From NCBI GenBank assembly GCA_019358835.1, contig JAHHIH010000009.1, forward strand, positions 1 to 64,000: 64,000 nt of DNA, written 5' to 3'. Under the pieces are notes generated by a model, which saw nothing but the letters and a program-made list of their open reading frames with translations, ran no database searches and was not told where the DNA came from. The stretch comes from Tildeniella torsiva UHER 1998/13D. Lineage in GTDB: Bacteria; Cyanobacteriota; Cyanobacteriia; Phormidesmidales; Phormidesmidaceae. Below are positions 55,095-64,000 of the stretch, piece after piece (within the stretch, counting starts at the first letter, position 1; each line of letters starts with the position of its first letter). Position numbers and translations under genes: made by a program.

Positions 55095-56165
55095 ATGCCA
55101 AAGCCTTTAGATATCGATGATTTTCTGCAAGGCTCTGGCCCAATTCTCGACGTGCGCAGCCCAGGGGAATATGGTCGCGGGCACATCCCCAGCGCAGTGA
55201 GCTTTCCCCTGTTTACTGACGATGAGCGTGCTCATGTGGGCACTTGCTATAAACAGGTCGGTCGCGAGGCAGCGGTAGAGCTGGGCTTCGACATTGCTGG
55301 CCCCAAGTGCGGTGAGTTTGTGCGTGCGGCTAAGGCGCTGGCTCCTGATTACCAGCTGCGCGTTCACTGCTGGCGCGGCGGCATGCGCAGCGGTGGCATC
55401 GGCTGGATTTTGGAATTGGCGGGGTTTACCGTCCACCTCCTCGATGGCGGCTACAAGGCTTACCGCCACTGGGTGCGGGAGACCCTAGCAACGCCCAAGC
55501 CAATCTTGATTTTGGGCGGGATGACGGGCAGCGGCAAGACGCAGATTCTCCAAAAACTGGCGGCATTGGGGGAGCCAGTGCTGGATTTGGAGGGGCTGGC
55601 GAATCATCGGGGCAGCAGTTTTGGGGCGCTGTTGCTGCCGCCTCAGCCCTCAACCGAGCACTACGAGAATTTGCTGGCCGAGCAGTGGGCGCAGTTTGGC
55701 GATGAGCGCTCTATCTGGGTGGAGGCCGAAAGCCGCCGGGTGGGCACCTGCCGCATTCCCGATGAGCTGTTTGTGCAGATGGATGCTGCCCCGGCGGTGG
55801 AGGTGGTGCGCTCTGTGGACGAGCGCTTAGATTTGCTGGTGGAAATCTACGGCGAAGCCTCAACTGAGGAGTTGGTGGCGGCAACGGAGCGAATTCGGAA
55901 GCGGCTGGGGGGCGATCGCACCCAAACCGCTATCCACCATATCCAATCGGGAAACCTGCGCGAGGCCTGCGCCATCATTTTGGATTACTACGATCGCGCC
56001 TACCGCCATGACCTAGAGCGCCGCCCCAGAAACATTCCCCAGATTGACATCAGTGGTCTGACCCCCGCTGCCAGTGCCCACTACCTGCATTTAATCGAAA
56101 AAATCTCTCACGTTGATGCCTTAGATGATGCTCCGCTAGAAGCCTCCAAGGAATTGAGACCATAA
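55095..56165 (+). CDS. mnmH: tRNA 2-selenouridine synthase
   Basis: MnmH (SelU) converts 2-thiouridine at the wobble position of some tRNAs to 2-selenouridine via geranylation. The 356-residue protein has an N-terminal rhodanese domain (ILDVRSPGEYGRGHIPSAVS and catalytic Cys in VHCWRGGMRSGG). A P-loop domain follows (ILGGMTGSGKTQILQKL, then LDLEGLANHRGSSFG). Cys and Walker A are both intact, so it should be active. It starts at ATG 55095. No selD is in view, so either it lies elsewhere or only the geranyl/sulfur step is used. Confidence 0.95.
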   Translation: MPKPLDIDDFLQGSGPILDVRSPGEYGRGHIPSAVSFPLFTDDERAHVGTCYKQVGREAAVELGFDIAGPKCGEFVRAAKALAPDYQLRVHCWRGGMRSGGIGWILELAGFTVHLLDGGYKAYRHWVRETLATPKPILILGGMTGSGKTQILQKLAALGEPVLDLEGLANHRGSSFGALLLPPQPSTEHYENLLAEQWAQFGDERSIWVEAESRRVGTCRIPDELFVQMDAAPAVEVVRSVDERLDLLVEIYGEASTEELVAATERIRKRLGGDRTQTAIHHIQSGNLREACAIILDYYDRAYRHDLERRPRNIPQIDISGLTPAASAHYLHLIEKISHVDALDDAPLEASKELRP

Positions 56166-56202
56166 TCACTAGCTTTGAACCCCTGAATCTATGCCCATTA
56201 AA

Positions 56203-56240
56203 AACGCCAGAACCATGGCATGGTTGCCGGTTCTGGCGTT
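56203..56240. terminator. terminator between mnmH and the convergent small gene
   Basis: A perfect 12-bp stem, AACGCCAGAACC (56203-56214) with GGTTCTGGCGTT (56229-56240), lies 37 bases past mnmH. On the minus strand it is followed by TTTTAATGG, so it also suits the minus-strand gene ending at 56305. Confidence 0.8.
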
Positions 56241-56304
56241 GGTATGAGCTGCTATTGGCGGTGAGCCCTCACCAACCTTTGATTGAGGAGGGCCTAACGT
56301 TGTG

Positions 56305-56640
56305 CTAGGAATTGGGCTCGGCAGTTACGTTATCAGCGCCATCTACGGTGAGAGCAACTTTCTTTGCCTGCTCCAGCACGCCTTCAGCGTCGGGGTTGTA
56401 CTTCAGCACCACGGTGGAGCCGGTTTGAGCCACCCAGAGGCCGACCGTGTCAGAGATGTTGGCTTGGTCGAGGGCCAGAGCTACCCGCTTGGCCAGACCA
56501 CTTTCGTCAAACTGCCCATCAATGCCTACCTTGGCAGGATCGATGGAGGCCGCTGTAGCTGCCTGCTTCACGTTGATTTTGGGGGTAGCCTTAGCTTTCT
56601 CTTCTTCTTTTTTGCCAAACAGCTTGCCTAGAAAACCCAT
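56305..56640 (-). CDS. small conserved-looking cytosolic protein, BON-like
   Basis: The protein is 111 residues. A Lys-rich start (GFLGKLFGKKEEEKAKATPK) could bind nucleic acid or membrane phosphate. The rest resembles a BON-like alpha-beta fold (VGIDGQFDESGLAKRVALAL, then DQANISDTVGLWVAQTGSTV and the VLKY strand). There is no signal peptide. Start ATG 56640 has a nearby AGGAG (AACAGGAGATACGTT). I recognise no named family with certainty. It converges with mnmH across a terminator and diverges from leuC. Confidence 0.7.
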   Translation of the reverse strand: MGFLGKLFGKKEEEKAKATPKINVKQAATAASIDPAKVGIDGQFDESGLAKRVALALDQANISDTVGLWVAQTGSTVVLKYNPDAEGVLEQAKKVALTVDGADNVTAEPNS

Positions 56641-56911
56641 AACGTATCTCCTGTTTAATCGAACCAGTTTTTTGTGCAGGTTGCTTTGGTCAAAGTTTGC
56701 TATGCCTGACCAAAGGCCTTAGCTATACCAAGTTGGAACCTACCAGCAAATCGTAAAGAATCGATAAAGGGGTGACAAGGGTCATCGGATACAGTTCTTA
56801 CCTAGGCTTCAGGAATAGGTCGTAGATCTATGGGGCAGAGGCTTTGGGCTAAGATAGACAATTGGCAACGCATTCGCCGCAGTTTTCACCGTTATCGCCC
56901 ACAGGTCTGCC

Positions 56912-58324
56912 ATGAGTAAGGGTACGCTGTTCGACAAAGTTTGGGATTTACACACCGTTGGCATGCTGCCCTCGGGCCAGACCCAGCTATTTATTGGGCT
57001 GCACCTGGTGCATGAAGTCACCAGCCCCCAGGCCTTTGCCATGGTGCGCGAGCGCCAGCTCACGGTGATGTATCCCGATCGCACCGTCGCCACCGTAGAC
57101 CACATCGTGCCTACCGAGAGCCAGGCCCGCCCCTTCGCCGACCCCCTGGCCGAGGCGATGATGCAGTCCCTAGAGAAAAACTGTCAGGATTACGGCATTC
57201 GCTTCTATAACATTGGCTCGGGCAGCCAGGGCATTGTGCACGTGATTGCCCCCGAGCAGGGGTTGACCCAGCCGGGTATGACCATTGCCTGCGGCGACAG
57301 CCATACCTCGACCCACGGGGCCTTTGGGGCGATCGCCTTTGGTATTGGCACCAGCCAGGTGCGCGACGTGCTGGCTTCCCAAACCCTGGCCCTGGGCAAG
57401 CTCAAGGTGCGCCGTGTCGAGGTCAACGGTGAGCTTCAACCCGGCGTGTACGCCAAAGACGTGGTCCTGCACATTATTCGCAAGCTTGGGGTGAAGGGCG
57501 GCGTGGGCTACGCCTACGAGTTTGCCGGCAGTGCGATCGAGGCCATGTCGATGGAAGAGCGCATGACCCTCTGCAATATGGCGATCGAGGGCGGTGCCCG
57601 CTGCGGCTACGTTAACCCTGACCAGATTACTTACGACTATTTAAACGGGCGCGACTTCGCCCCCAAGGGTGAAGCTTGGGATGAGGCCGTGGCCTGGTGG
57701 AATACCCTGCGCAGCGACGCCAATGCCGAGTATGACGATGTTGTGGTGTTTGACGCCGCCGACATTGCCCCCACGGTCACCTGGGGCATCACCCCCGGAC
57801 AGGGAATCGGCATTAACGAAACCTTGCCCACCCCCGACACCCTGCCCGACGAAGACCAGGTGCTAGCCCAAGACGCCTTCGCCTATATGGATTTCACCCC
57901 CGGCCAGAGCCTGAAGGGTACCGCCATTGACGTGTGCTTCATCGGCAGCTGCACCAACGGGCGCATCAGCGATCTGCGGGAGGTTGCTAAGGTGGTGCAG
58001 GGGCGAACCGTAGCCGAGGGCATCAAAGCCTTTGTGGTACCCGGTTCTGAGCGGGTGAAGCAGCAGGCCGAGGCCGAAGGGCTAGATCAGGTGTTTACCG
58101 CTGCGGGCTTTGAGTGGCGCGAGGCGGGCTGTTCGATGTGTCTGGCCATGAACCCCGACAAGCTCCAGGGTCGCCAGATGAGTGCCTCATCCTCTAACCG
58201 CAACTTTAAAGGACGCCAGGGGTCGGCCTCGGGCCGCACTCTGCTGATGAGCCCGGCGATGGTGGCGGCAGCGGCGCTGGCCGGTCAGGTAACCGACGTG
58301 CGCGATTATTTATCCCCCGACTAA
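56912..58324 (+). CDS. leuC: 3-isopropylmalate dehydratase large subunit
   Basis: LeuC, with LeuD, isomerises 2- to 3-isopropylmalate in leucine synthesis using a 4Fe-4S cluster. The 470-residue protein has [16 protein letters not shown], the substrate-loop region [20 protein letters not shown] then [35 protein letters not shown] (first cluster Cys) and [15 protein letters not shown] (two more). All three cluster cysteines are present. ATG 56912 fits the family start. leuD is not adjacent, so the operon is split here. Confidence 0.97.
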   Translation: MSKGTLFDKVWDLHTVGMLPSGQTQLFIGLHLVHEVTSPQAFAMVRERQLTVMYPDRTVATVDHIVPTESQARPFADPLAEAMMQSLEKNCQDYGIRFYNIGSGSQGIVHVIAPEQGLTQPGMTIACGDSHTSTHGAFGAIAFGIGTSQVRDVLASQTLALGKLKVRRVEVNGELQPGVYAKDVVLHIIRKLGVKGGVGYAYEFAGSAIEAMSMEERMTLCNMAIEGGARCGYVNPDQITYDYLNGRDFAPKGEAWDEAVAWWNTLRSDANAEYDDVVVFDAADIAPTVTWGITPGQGIGINETLPTPDTLPDEDQVLAQDAFAYMDFTPGQSLKGTAIDVCFIGSCTNGRISDLREVAKVVQGRTVAEGIKAFVVPGSERVKQQAEAEGLDQVFTAAGFEWREAGCSMCLAMNPDKLQGRQMSASSSNRNFKGRQGSASGRTLLMSPAMVAAAALAGQVTDVRDYLSPD

Positions 58325-58435
58325 CACGCTGCCTAGCCGATATAGATAACCTCCAGAACTCCCTACCCATCCACCCCCCCACCCATCTATAACCCTGGAA
58401 CGAAGGTATTGCACATAGCCAAATGTCCGGTGGTT

Positions 58436-58451
58436 GGTGCGGTAGATCACA
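58436..58451. promoter_or_regulatory. candidate CRP-type box upstream of the Crp-family gene
   Basis: GGTGCGGTAGATCACA agrees with the symmetric 16-mer TGTGATCTAGATCACA at 12 positions, with a perfect right half. It lies about 215 bases before the gene at 58668. It could be an autoregulatory or leuC-linked site, but one match of this quality can occur by chance. Confidence 0.35.
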
Positions 58452-58667
58452 AACGTTAACGAACTATTTCCCTGGGCTTAACCTTGGCTGGGGGGTTCCT
58501 TAATTTAGGCCGTCGAAGATGGGGCTGGGCAGGTTGCTAGCGTTGGTGAGGATCCAGCCATTCAGGATGTCGGGTGGTTGGGATACTGCGTCGCCCCCAG
58601 GGCCATTCCCAATCCCAATCCTCAAGCCCCCGCTAGCAGCCTATCCGGGCGAACTCTAGGTACCCCC

Positions 58668-59354
58668 GTGTCTGCAATCGCAACCTCCACTGCCCCCACT
58701 GCCCCCCTTGATTTCCGCAGCCATCAAACCTTTATCCAGCTTCTAGAGCAGCTCTACCGCGAGCGGGCTCTGGTGCCCTTGGCGGCGGGGCGGCCCATTC
58801 CGCTGCGCAGCGATGAGGTGCTGATCATCTGTCGGGGCATTGTTCAGCTGTTCACCATCCAGCACGACGGCAGCGAAACGCTGCTAGGCCTGGCCGGGCC
58901 ATCCATGCCCGTTGGCCTACCCCTGACCACCGTTGACCCCTACTGGGCTACCGCCCTTACCGATGTCGATGTGCTGTCGCTGCCCATGGCCGAAATCGAG
59001 GGCTCGTCAGTGCTGATGGCAGGCATGTTTCGCAACTTGACCCTGAGAATGCAGCAGGCCGAGGCCTGGCTGGCGCTCTCGGGCAAGCGGCTGGTAGCCG
59101 ATCGCCTCAAGCACTTTTTGCTCATGCTGGCCAAAGACTTTGGCCATGTTGAACCCAGCGGCATTCGCATTCCTATGCGGCTGACCCACCACCAGCTGGC
59201 CACCGCCATCGGCACCACCCGCGTTACTGTCACCCGCCTGCTAAAAGATTTCAAGGTCGAAGGCTGGCTAATCATCGACCAGCGCCAGATGCTGCTCCAG
59301 CTTGACCCTCGGTTTCCGGCGAATCAACTGCTGAACCCAATGGCTCAGCGCTGA
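58668..59354 (+). CDS. Crp/Fnr-family transcription regulator, NtcA-like HTH
   Basis: The 228-residue protein has a cyclic-nucleotide-binding-like fold in the N-terminal half (RSDEVLIICRGIVQLFTIQH, LLGLAGPSMPVGLPLTTVDP). The usual cAMP phosphate motif with Arg is not visible, so the ligand may differ. A long dimerisation helix follows, then the helix-turn-helix LTHHQLATAIGTTRVTVTRL, close to that of NtcA. GTG 58668 is chosen, with AGG 7 bases before and near-NtcA length. TTG 58578 would add a Pro-rich extension. It follows leuC and converges with the DUF1350 gene. Confidence 0.88.
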   Translation: MSAIATSTAPTAPLDFRSHQTFIQLLEQLYRERALVPLAAGRPIPLRSDEVLIICRGIVQLFTIQHDGSETLLGLAGPSMPVGLPLTTVDPYWATALTDVDVLSLPMAEIEGSSVLMAGMFRNLTLRMQQAEAWLALSGKRLVADRLKHFLLMLAKDFGHVEPSGIRIPMRLTHHQLATAIGTTRVTVTRLLKDFKVEGWLIIDQRQMLLQLDPRFPANQLLNPMAQR

Positions 59355-59379
59355 ATAGTCCTGACTCCGAATCATTGCT

Positions 59380-60333
59380 CTAACGTTCAACCAGGGCTGG
59401 CTTCAGATCTTCCAAAACATTCTCTGACTCAATTTCGCGATGCTGGAGCTGATGGAAAAACGTCAGCACGGTTTCCCCAGTAGCCCAGTCGGTCAGCCGC
59501 TTAGCAAACTTGTCCAGCAGGTTGAGATCCACTAGCCACGGCCCAACCTCCACCCCCAGAGGTTCGAGGTGTTTGCCTCCCAGTTCGGCATGGACTAGCT
59601 GCTTGGTTTGCAAATGCTGGTAAAGCCAGAGGACATCGCTGGTCGCCGGATGAGAATCCTTGATGCTTCCTGCCACAGTGTCGCGGGTGAAGGAAACCAT
59701 GGCCGTTAGGTTGAATAGGCGGCTGCGATCGATTAAATCGAGGGTTTGCTGGCGGGTGGGCTGTACGCCCAGGCCTAGGCGATCGAGCAGGTGCGCCAAG
59801 GCTTTGACCGGCACCGCATTGGTGGTATCGCTGATGTCGGGGGCCAAGAGCTGGGTGGGCTGGTTCCAGATGGTGGGGGCGGTGGCTAAGCGATCGCGCA
59901 ACCACTCAGCATTCCTAACGCCAATGACCTCGTCGAGGGTGGTATCCGTCGGGTTTAGCTCAACGCCGCACAGCAGCTCTAACAGGGCAATGTATTTGCA
60001 GCCCAGGCTGTGGCCCAGCCAGGCGTAGCGATCGCTCTGGTCATACACCCCGGTTTCGTACCCAGCCTGGGCAGCGAGCTGCGGCAAGTAGGTTTGCAGT
60101 CGTCGCTGCTCCTCTAGCAGGCTTAAGGCAATGCCCCAGTGGCGAAAGCTGAAGCGAAAGGGCATGGCTACGATGGTGTAACCAGCGTCATACAGCTCGC
60201 GCAGCAGGTAGCGGTAGCACAGGGTTGGCAACGAGCCAAAAAACGCTCCACCAATAAACTGAATCACTCCTTTGGGCTGGGGATGCAGAGCCACCCAGCT
60301 AAAGGAAACCGGCTGAAAGGTAAAAGGTTTCAT
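59380..60333 (-). CDS. DUF1350 alpha/beta-hydrolase-like protein
   Basis: The 317-residue protein is a cyanobacterial/plant DUF1350 protein with an alpha/beta hydrolase outline. It has HPQPKGVIQFIGGAFFGSLP followed by TLCYRYLL, then GYTIVAMPFRFSFRHW, and the nucleophile elbow YAWLGHSLGCKYIALLELL (Gly-His-Ser-Leu-Gly). Late residues TVAGSIKDSHPATSDVLWLY and HAELGGKHLEPLG could supply the acid and His. It is probably an esterase or lipase-like enzyme. The substrate is unknown. Confidence 0.9.
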   Translation of the reverse strand: MKPFTFQPVSFSWVALHPQPKGVIQFIGGAFFGSLPTLCYRYLLRELYDAGYTIVAMPFRFSFRHWGIALSLLEEQRRLQTYLPQLAAQAGYETGVYDQSDRYAWLGHSLGCKYIALLELLCGVELNPTDTTLDEVIGVRNAEWLRDRLATAPTIWNQPTQLLAPDISDTTNAVPVKALAHLLDRLGLGVQPTRQQTLDLIDRSRLFNLTAMVSFTRDTVAGSIKDSHPATSDVLWLYQHLQTKQLVHAELGGKHLEPLGVEVGPWLVDLNLLDKFAKRLTDWATGETVLTFFHQLQHREIESENVLEDLKPALVER

Positions 60334-60494
60334 TAAAAACTTAGCGTTACGGCAGTGTGAATAGCGTCGATCAGCCGGGGCAAGCAGGGCTACCGATGGC
60401 TGATGACATTCAAAATTGGGCTGATAGCCTGAGCCGGACGGCTGATGGTTTTAATAGATCGATTAAAGCGGAGGCGGGGAAGCTATCCGGCGAA

Positions 60495-60544
60495 CCAGTA
60501 CCCGAGAGAATAGTCATCTCCTGTCGGGTACTGGGATGGGCCAA
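60495..60544. repeat. 11-bp inverted repeat between DUF1350 and hypothetical gene
   Basis: CCAGTACCCGA (60495-60505) is the inverse complement of TCGGGTACTGG (60534-60544), with a 28-base loop. It lies just past the minus-strand stop at 60549. There is no T run, so a terminator role is only possible. Confidence 0.5.
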
Positions 60545-60548
60545 GCAT

Positions 60549-61382
60549 CTATCGGTTGGTCGGCTCCATGCGGATAGGAATTTCCAGCTTGGAGAGCAGA
60601 TCGCTCACCGTGCTCAGGTTTTCGGCACTGGGGTCTACCTGGGCCAGGGTTTCGGCTAAAACCTCGGCCCGAGCCGTGGGGCTGAGCAGCGACAGGTCAA
60701 TCATGGGCGGGTTGACCAAATCGGGCAGCACCGGGCGATCGCCCGCCACCTCAGCCACGATGACGGGGTCGATGGGGAAGAAGCCGCGATCGGGCTCCAC
60801 CTCATTGAGGCCCTTGCCGCTGGCGAGCTCTAGCGGATAGTTGATCTGGTCAAAGTCGCCGCTGCGAGCCGCGAGGTCATTGGGCAAGAAAGTGCCGCGC
60901 ACCTCGGGGTTGAGCAGCACCTTGACCGGGGTGTTGCTCTGAGACCGCAGGAAAAAGCCCTGGCGCAGAGCAGGCAGCCGCAGTCGTACAAAACCGCGAA
61001 TTTCCACGTCGGGATTGGCTTCACTCAGCAGGCCAGGGCGAGTCAGGTCGGGCAGCAGCTGCACCGAGGCCGTCTGCTTCGCTGGTAGTCTAAACCGGGT
61101 GGTAAAGACCGGAGTCACGGGGCTGGGGTTGACCTCAGTTAGAGCCAGCGTGGTGTTGGCTCCAGCGATGTCAATTGCTACAAAGGCGTTGCCCGCCAGG
61201 GTGCGATCGGGGTCAACCGGGTTGGGGCGGCTGACGTGAAACTCAAGCTGATAGGTAAAGTCGCGGTCTTCTAAATTGGCAATGGTCAGAAAATATCCCT
61301 GCACCACACGGCGAGCCACGGTGGGATCTGCCGGGGGTGGGGCGATGCGCTTGACCAGCAGCTCAAAGGTAGTAATTTCCAT
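60549..61382 (-). CDS. hypothetical protein, 277 residues
   Basis: The cytosolic protein has no recognised family. It starts EITTFELLVKRIAPPPADPT and has a beta-rich middle (YQLEFHVSRPNPVDPDRTLA, FVAIDIAGANTTLALTEVNP). A repeated phosphate-free strand region, IRGFVRLRLPALRQGFFLRS, then GTFLPNDLAARSGDFDQINY follow. The tail is helical (SPTARAEVLAETLAQVDPSA, then SDLLSKLEIPIRM). No signal peptide or membrane helix is visible. A compact all-beta domain similar to lipid- or surface-associated proteins is possible but unproven. It lies between DUF1350 and purN. Confidence 0.7.
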   Translation of the reverse strand: MEITTFELLVKRIAPPPADPTVARRVVQGYFLTIANLEDRDFTYQLEFHVSRPNPVDPDRTLAGNAFVAIDIAGANTTLALTEVNPSPVTPVFTTRFRLPAKQTASVQLLPDLTRPGLLSEANPDVEIRGFVRLRLPALRQGFFLRSQSNTPVKVLLNPEVRGTFLPNDLAARSGDFDQINYPLELASGKGLNEVEPDRGFFPIDPVIVAEVAGDRPVLPDLVNPPMIDLSLLSPTARAEVLAETLAQVDPSAENLSTVSDLLSKLEIPIRMEPTNR

Positions 61383-61497
61383 AGCTTGATTTCACCAAAG
61401 GATACGGCTTACCCAGCGGCCCGGCACCGGTTTAGCAGGGGGTGCCTCTGGCCGTCAGGGTTAGGCCCATTGTGGAATCTGCGCCCTAGGGTCGCCG

Positions 61498-62157
61498 TCA
61501 CCCGAGCGGGTACTTTTGGCTGTTGCATGCCAGCGCAGCCAGGGCGATCGCCGCCGGGTAAATGCGGTGCTCCTGCTGCTGAATGCGGGCCTGGAGTATG
61601 GCGGGGGTATCGCCAGGCTTGACCGGCACTACCGCCTGCATAATCACCGGGCCACTGTCTACCGCCAGCTCTACCTGGTGCACGGTGCAGCCCGCCACTT
61701 TCACCCCCGCTGCTAGCGCCTGCTCCACCGCGTGCAGGCCCGGAAAGCTGGGCAGCAGGCTGGGATGAATGTTGAGCACCCGTTGGGGAAAGGCATCAAT
61801 CAATACCGCTGTCACGCAGCGCATCCAGCCCGCCATAATTACCCAGTCCACACCGTGGGTGCGGAGGGTTTCCACAATGTCTTTATCTAGGGCCTCGCGG
61901 CTGGGGTAATGGCGGTGGTTGAGCAGTACGGCAGGTAATTCGAGGCGGGCCGATCGCTCGGCGACCCCGGCTTTAGGGTTGTTGTACACCACTACCTGAA
62001 TTTGAGCATACAGATCGCCCCTGCTGATCGCCTGGGCGATCGCCTCCAGGTTGCTGCCATTGCCCGAGGCCATCACCCCGAGTTTGAGGGGCGGCTCAAA
62101 CCGGGGCCAGGGGGCAGGCAGCGGCGGCGAAATCAGGTTGGGGGCAGTCTCTGGCAT
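61498..62157 (-). CDS. purN: phosphoribosylglycinamide formyltransferase (PurN)
   Basis: PurN transfers a formyl group from 10-formyl-tetrahydrofolate to GAR in purine synthesis. The 219-residue protein has the nucleotide loop GVMASGNGSNLEAIAQAISR, catalytic Asn/His region VLNIHPSLLPSFPGLHAVEQ (HPSLLPSF), and the Asp loop GCTVHQVELAVDSGPVIMQ. The N-terminal extension before LKLGVMASG is Pro-rich. ATG 62157 is used. It diverges from the metalloprotease gene, with 81 bases between starts. Confidence 0.95.
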   Translation of the reverse strand: MPETAPNLISPPLPAPWPRFEPPLKLGVMASGNGSNLEAIAQAISRGDLYAQIQVVVYNNPKAGVAERSARLELPAVLLNHRHYPSREALDKDIVETLRTHGVDWVIMAGWMRCVTAVLIDAFPQRVLNIHPSLLPSFPGLHAVEQALAAGVKVAGCTVHQVELAVDSGPVIMQAVVPVKPGDTPAILQARIQQQEHRIYPAAIALAALACNSQKYPLG

Positions 62158-62238
62158 AGCAATCGAGAAACGGGGAAATGAGGTCTATCATATGACAACA
62201 TCAAAACCCCCTAGCTTAGGGGTGAAGGAGCGCGGTTG

Positions 62239-64000
62239 GTGAAGCAGAGCATTCGGCTAGGACTGGTTTTTCTCTGGGGCCTGGCGATCGCGGTGACCCT
62301 TTCCCTGGCCTCCCCCAGTCAAGGGGCCATTCCCCAGGCATCCTCGGCAGTTGAGCCAATTTCTGGTAGTCTCTCTGCCCAGGTCAGCGAGCCCCCCCCC
62401 GGCGATATCACTCCCCAAGGCGAGTCCGCTACCTCGGCCACACCGCCAGAAACCACCACCCTAAAATCCTTTGAAGACACGGTCAATGGACTAACGGTCT
62501 CCCAAGGGCTGTTTACGGTTTACCACGACCTCCAGCGCAACCGGGCCTTTCTGGGGCTCAAGCCCAGCCAGCTCAACCAAAACTTACTGCTGATCGCCAC
62601 CCTAGAGTCAGGGGTGGGCGAGGCCGGGCTGTTTCGCGGCTGGCCCGTGAACGACTTCATGGTTCAGTTTCGCCAGATTCCCGACAACCGCTTGCAGGTG
62701 GCAATTCCCAACGCGTTTTTCCGCAATCCGCAGCCCCAGGCTCAGCAGCTACTGCGAGATTCCTTCAGTGATTCGGTGCTGACGACCCTGCCCATTCAGG
62801 CCATCAATAGCGAAACTGGCGAACTGCTCATTGACCTCAAAGACTGGCTTATCGCCCGCGACCCCGCCAACCTAGTGGGCGAGTTCCCCTGGGTGCTGGG
62901 CAGCTACGCCCTCAACGCCGAGGCTTCCTACCTGGGGCCGGTCAAAGTCTTCCCCGAAAATGTCGAGCTAGAGACCGTGCTGGGCTTCTCGGGCGGCAGC
63001 AGCGATGCCAACCCCTTTGCCCTGGCCCTGAGCAGCATTCCCGATGGACGGGGATTCAACCTCCGGGTGCGCTATAGCTTATCGGCGGTTCCCACCCATC
63101 CTGCCTTTCAGCCCCGGCTGGCCGACGAGCGGGTGGGTTATTTTATTACCGCCTACCGGGCTCCCACGCGCCCCGGCAGCTCAGACCCCTTTGTGCGCTA
63201 CATTCAGCGCTGGCAGTTAGAAAAACAAGACCCCACCGCCGCCCTCTCGCCCCCCAAAACGCCGCTGGTCTTTTGGATTGAAAACACCACACCCGAGGAA
63301 TATCGGGCGGCCATTCGCGACGGCATCGAGTGGTGGAACACGGCCTTTGAGCAGGCTGGCTTTACTGGGGCGATCGAGGTGCGCCAAATGCCCGCCAACG
63401 CTGATTGGGACCCCGCCGATGTGCGCTACAACGTGATTCGCTGGTCAGACTCGCTCTACCCCTGGGCTAGCGGGCTGGGGCCTTCGCGGGTCAACCCCCT
63501 GACCGGCGAAATTCTCGATGCCGATGTTGTGCTGGATGCCAGCATTGTGCGGGATCTGGCCCTGGAGTATGACACGCTGGCCGATCGGGGGGTAATTTCG
63601 GGACGGGTCGCTTCGGGAAGTGCCAGTGGTGAAATGGCGCTATGTGGTCATCCCCTGGGCGATCGCCTGATGACTCGGCTCGCCGAGTCTGCTGGACGCT
63701 CCCCCTCACCCCAGCTCGACACCCTCCACTACTGCGCCGGGCTGAGAGCCTCGCAGACCAATGCCTTTGGCCCCCTGGCGATCGCTACCCTCGCGCCACC
63801 GTTCTCAACCCGCGAAGCCAAAGCCGCCTACCTAGAGCAATACCTGCGGGTGCTGACCGCCCACGAGGTGGGCCACGTGCTAGGGCTGCGGCACAACTTT
63901 TTGGGCAGTACCCTGCTGTCTCCCGCCGACCTCAACGACCCGGCCATCACCCAGGCCCAGGGCATGACCAGCTCCATCATGGACTACCTGCCCCCCAACT
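62239..64000 (+). CDS. zinc-dependent metalloprotease (DUF5117/DUF4953 type), truncated by window end
   Basis: A secreted protease is open from GTG 62239 to the edge, 587 codons so far. GTG follows AAGGAG by 8 bases. A signal peptide (IRLGLVFLWGLAIAVTLSLA) begins it, followed by a Ser/Thr/Pro-rich linker. The DUF5117-like body has ARDPANLVGEFPWVLGSYAL and TPEEYRAAIRDGIEWWNTAF, then ADWDPADVRYNVIRWSDS. The catalytic HEVGHVLGLRH (His at about residue 542, HExxHxxGxxH metzincin motif) and the Met-turn SSIMDYLP are intact. The C-terminal domain lies beyond the window. Confidence 0.93.
   Translation, partial: MKQSIRLGLVFLWGLAIAVTLSLASPSQGAIPQASSAVEPISGSLSAQVSEPPPGDITPQGESATSATPPETTTLKSFEDTVNGLTVSQGLFTVYHDLQRNRAFLGLKPSQLNQNLLLIATLESGVGEAGLFRGWPVNDFMVQFRQIPDNRLQVAIPNAFFRNPQPQAQQLLRDSFSDSVLTTLPIQAINSETGELLIDLKDWLIARDPANLVGEFPWVLGSYALNAEASYLGPVKVFPENVELETVLGFSGGSSDANPFALALSSIPDGRGFNLRVRYSLSAVPTHPAFQPRLADERVGYFITAYRAPTRPGSSDPFVRYIQRWQLEKQDPTAALSPPKTPLVFWIENTTPEEYRAAIRDGIEWWNTAFEQAGFTGAIEVRQMPANADWDPADVRYNVIRWSDSLYPWASGLGPSRVNPLTGEILDADVVLDASIVRDLALEYDTLADRGVISGRVASGSASGEMALCGHPLGDRLMTRLAESAGRSPSPQLDTLHYCAGLRASQTNAFGPLAIATLAPPFSTREAKAAYLEQYLRVLTAHEVGHVLGLRHNFLGSTLLSPADLNDPAITQAQGMTSSIMDYLPPN

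Overview
The window is chromosomal DNA from a cyanobacterium, probably a filamentous Leptolyngbya/Nodosilinea-like lineage, though the genus is only inferred. The evidence is a split RNA polymerase beta-prime (rpoC1 + rpoC2), psaE, ndhO, the carboxysome shell gene ccmP, cofG, and very frequent GCGATCGC (HIP1) octamers. It is moderately GC-rich and mostly housekeeping DNA, with a few accessory islands.

Layout. 1-1.1 kb: the 3' end of a 5S rRNA gene with a strong terminator, then decayed IS3 and IS66 remnants. 1.3-3.2 kb: tRNA-Ser(UGA), a SigG-type ECF sigma factor and its probable anti-sigma factor. 3.3-4.8 kb (minus): ndhO, mutM, psaE. 5.2-10.1 kb (plus): a six-gene operon resembling the Synechocystis slr0144-slr0152 photosystem II assembly (PAP) operon. 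It has two phycobilisome-like/V4R gene pairs, a small repeat protein and a Ser/Thr kinase, and it diverges from psaE. 10.2-14.6 kb: ridA, then a minus-strand operon of an Lgt-like membrane enzyme, a radical SAM protein and a small membrane protein, next to argG. 14.8-19.1 kb (minus): a UPF0175/PIN toxin-antitoxin pair and a two-gene TPR + AAA ATPase module, followed by about 0.85 kb of degenerate short repeats.

20-31 kb: mazG, a zinc-ribbon protein, cofG, an inactive-looking rhodanese, mutL, a GST, a LuxR-type response regulator, a fasciclin protein, ccmP, a small secreted protein, a Gfo/Idh/MocA oxidoreductase and rnc. 31.7-32.1 kb: RNase P RNA. 32.3-42.9 kb (minus): rpsT-tatD-rpoB-rpoC1-rpoC2. 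43-46 kb: hisD and pyrG. 46-51 kb (minus): an MHYT-GAF hybrid histidine kinase followed by a response-regulator adenylate cyclase. 51-56 kb: argS, cupin + DUF429, a DUF4160/DUF2442 pair, mnmH. 56-64 kb: a small hypothetical protein, leuC, a Crp/NtcA-type regulator, DUF1350, a hypothetical protein, purN, and the start of a zinc metalloprotease cut by the window edge.

How the genes work together. The psaE/PAP-like intergenic region may coordinate photosystem I and photosystem II functions. The hybrid kinase and cyclase probably form one signalling route to cAMP. The best candidates for under-described systems are the PAP-like operon variant, the Lgt/radical SAM/membrane protein operon, and the TPR/AAA module with a freshly expanding repeat array. 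All assignments come from reading the sequence; no database search was run.
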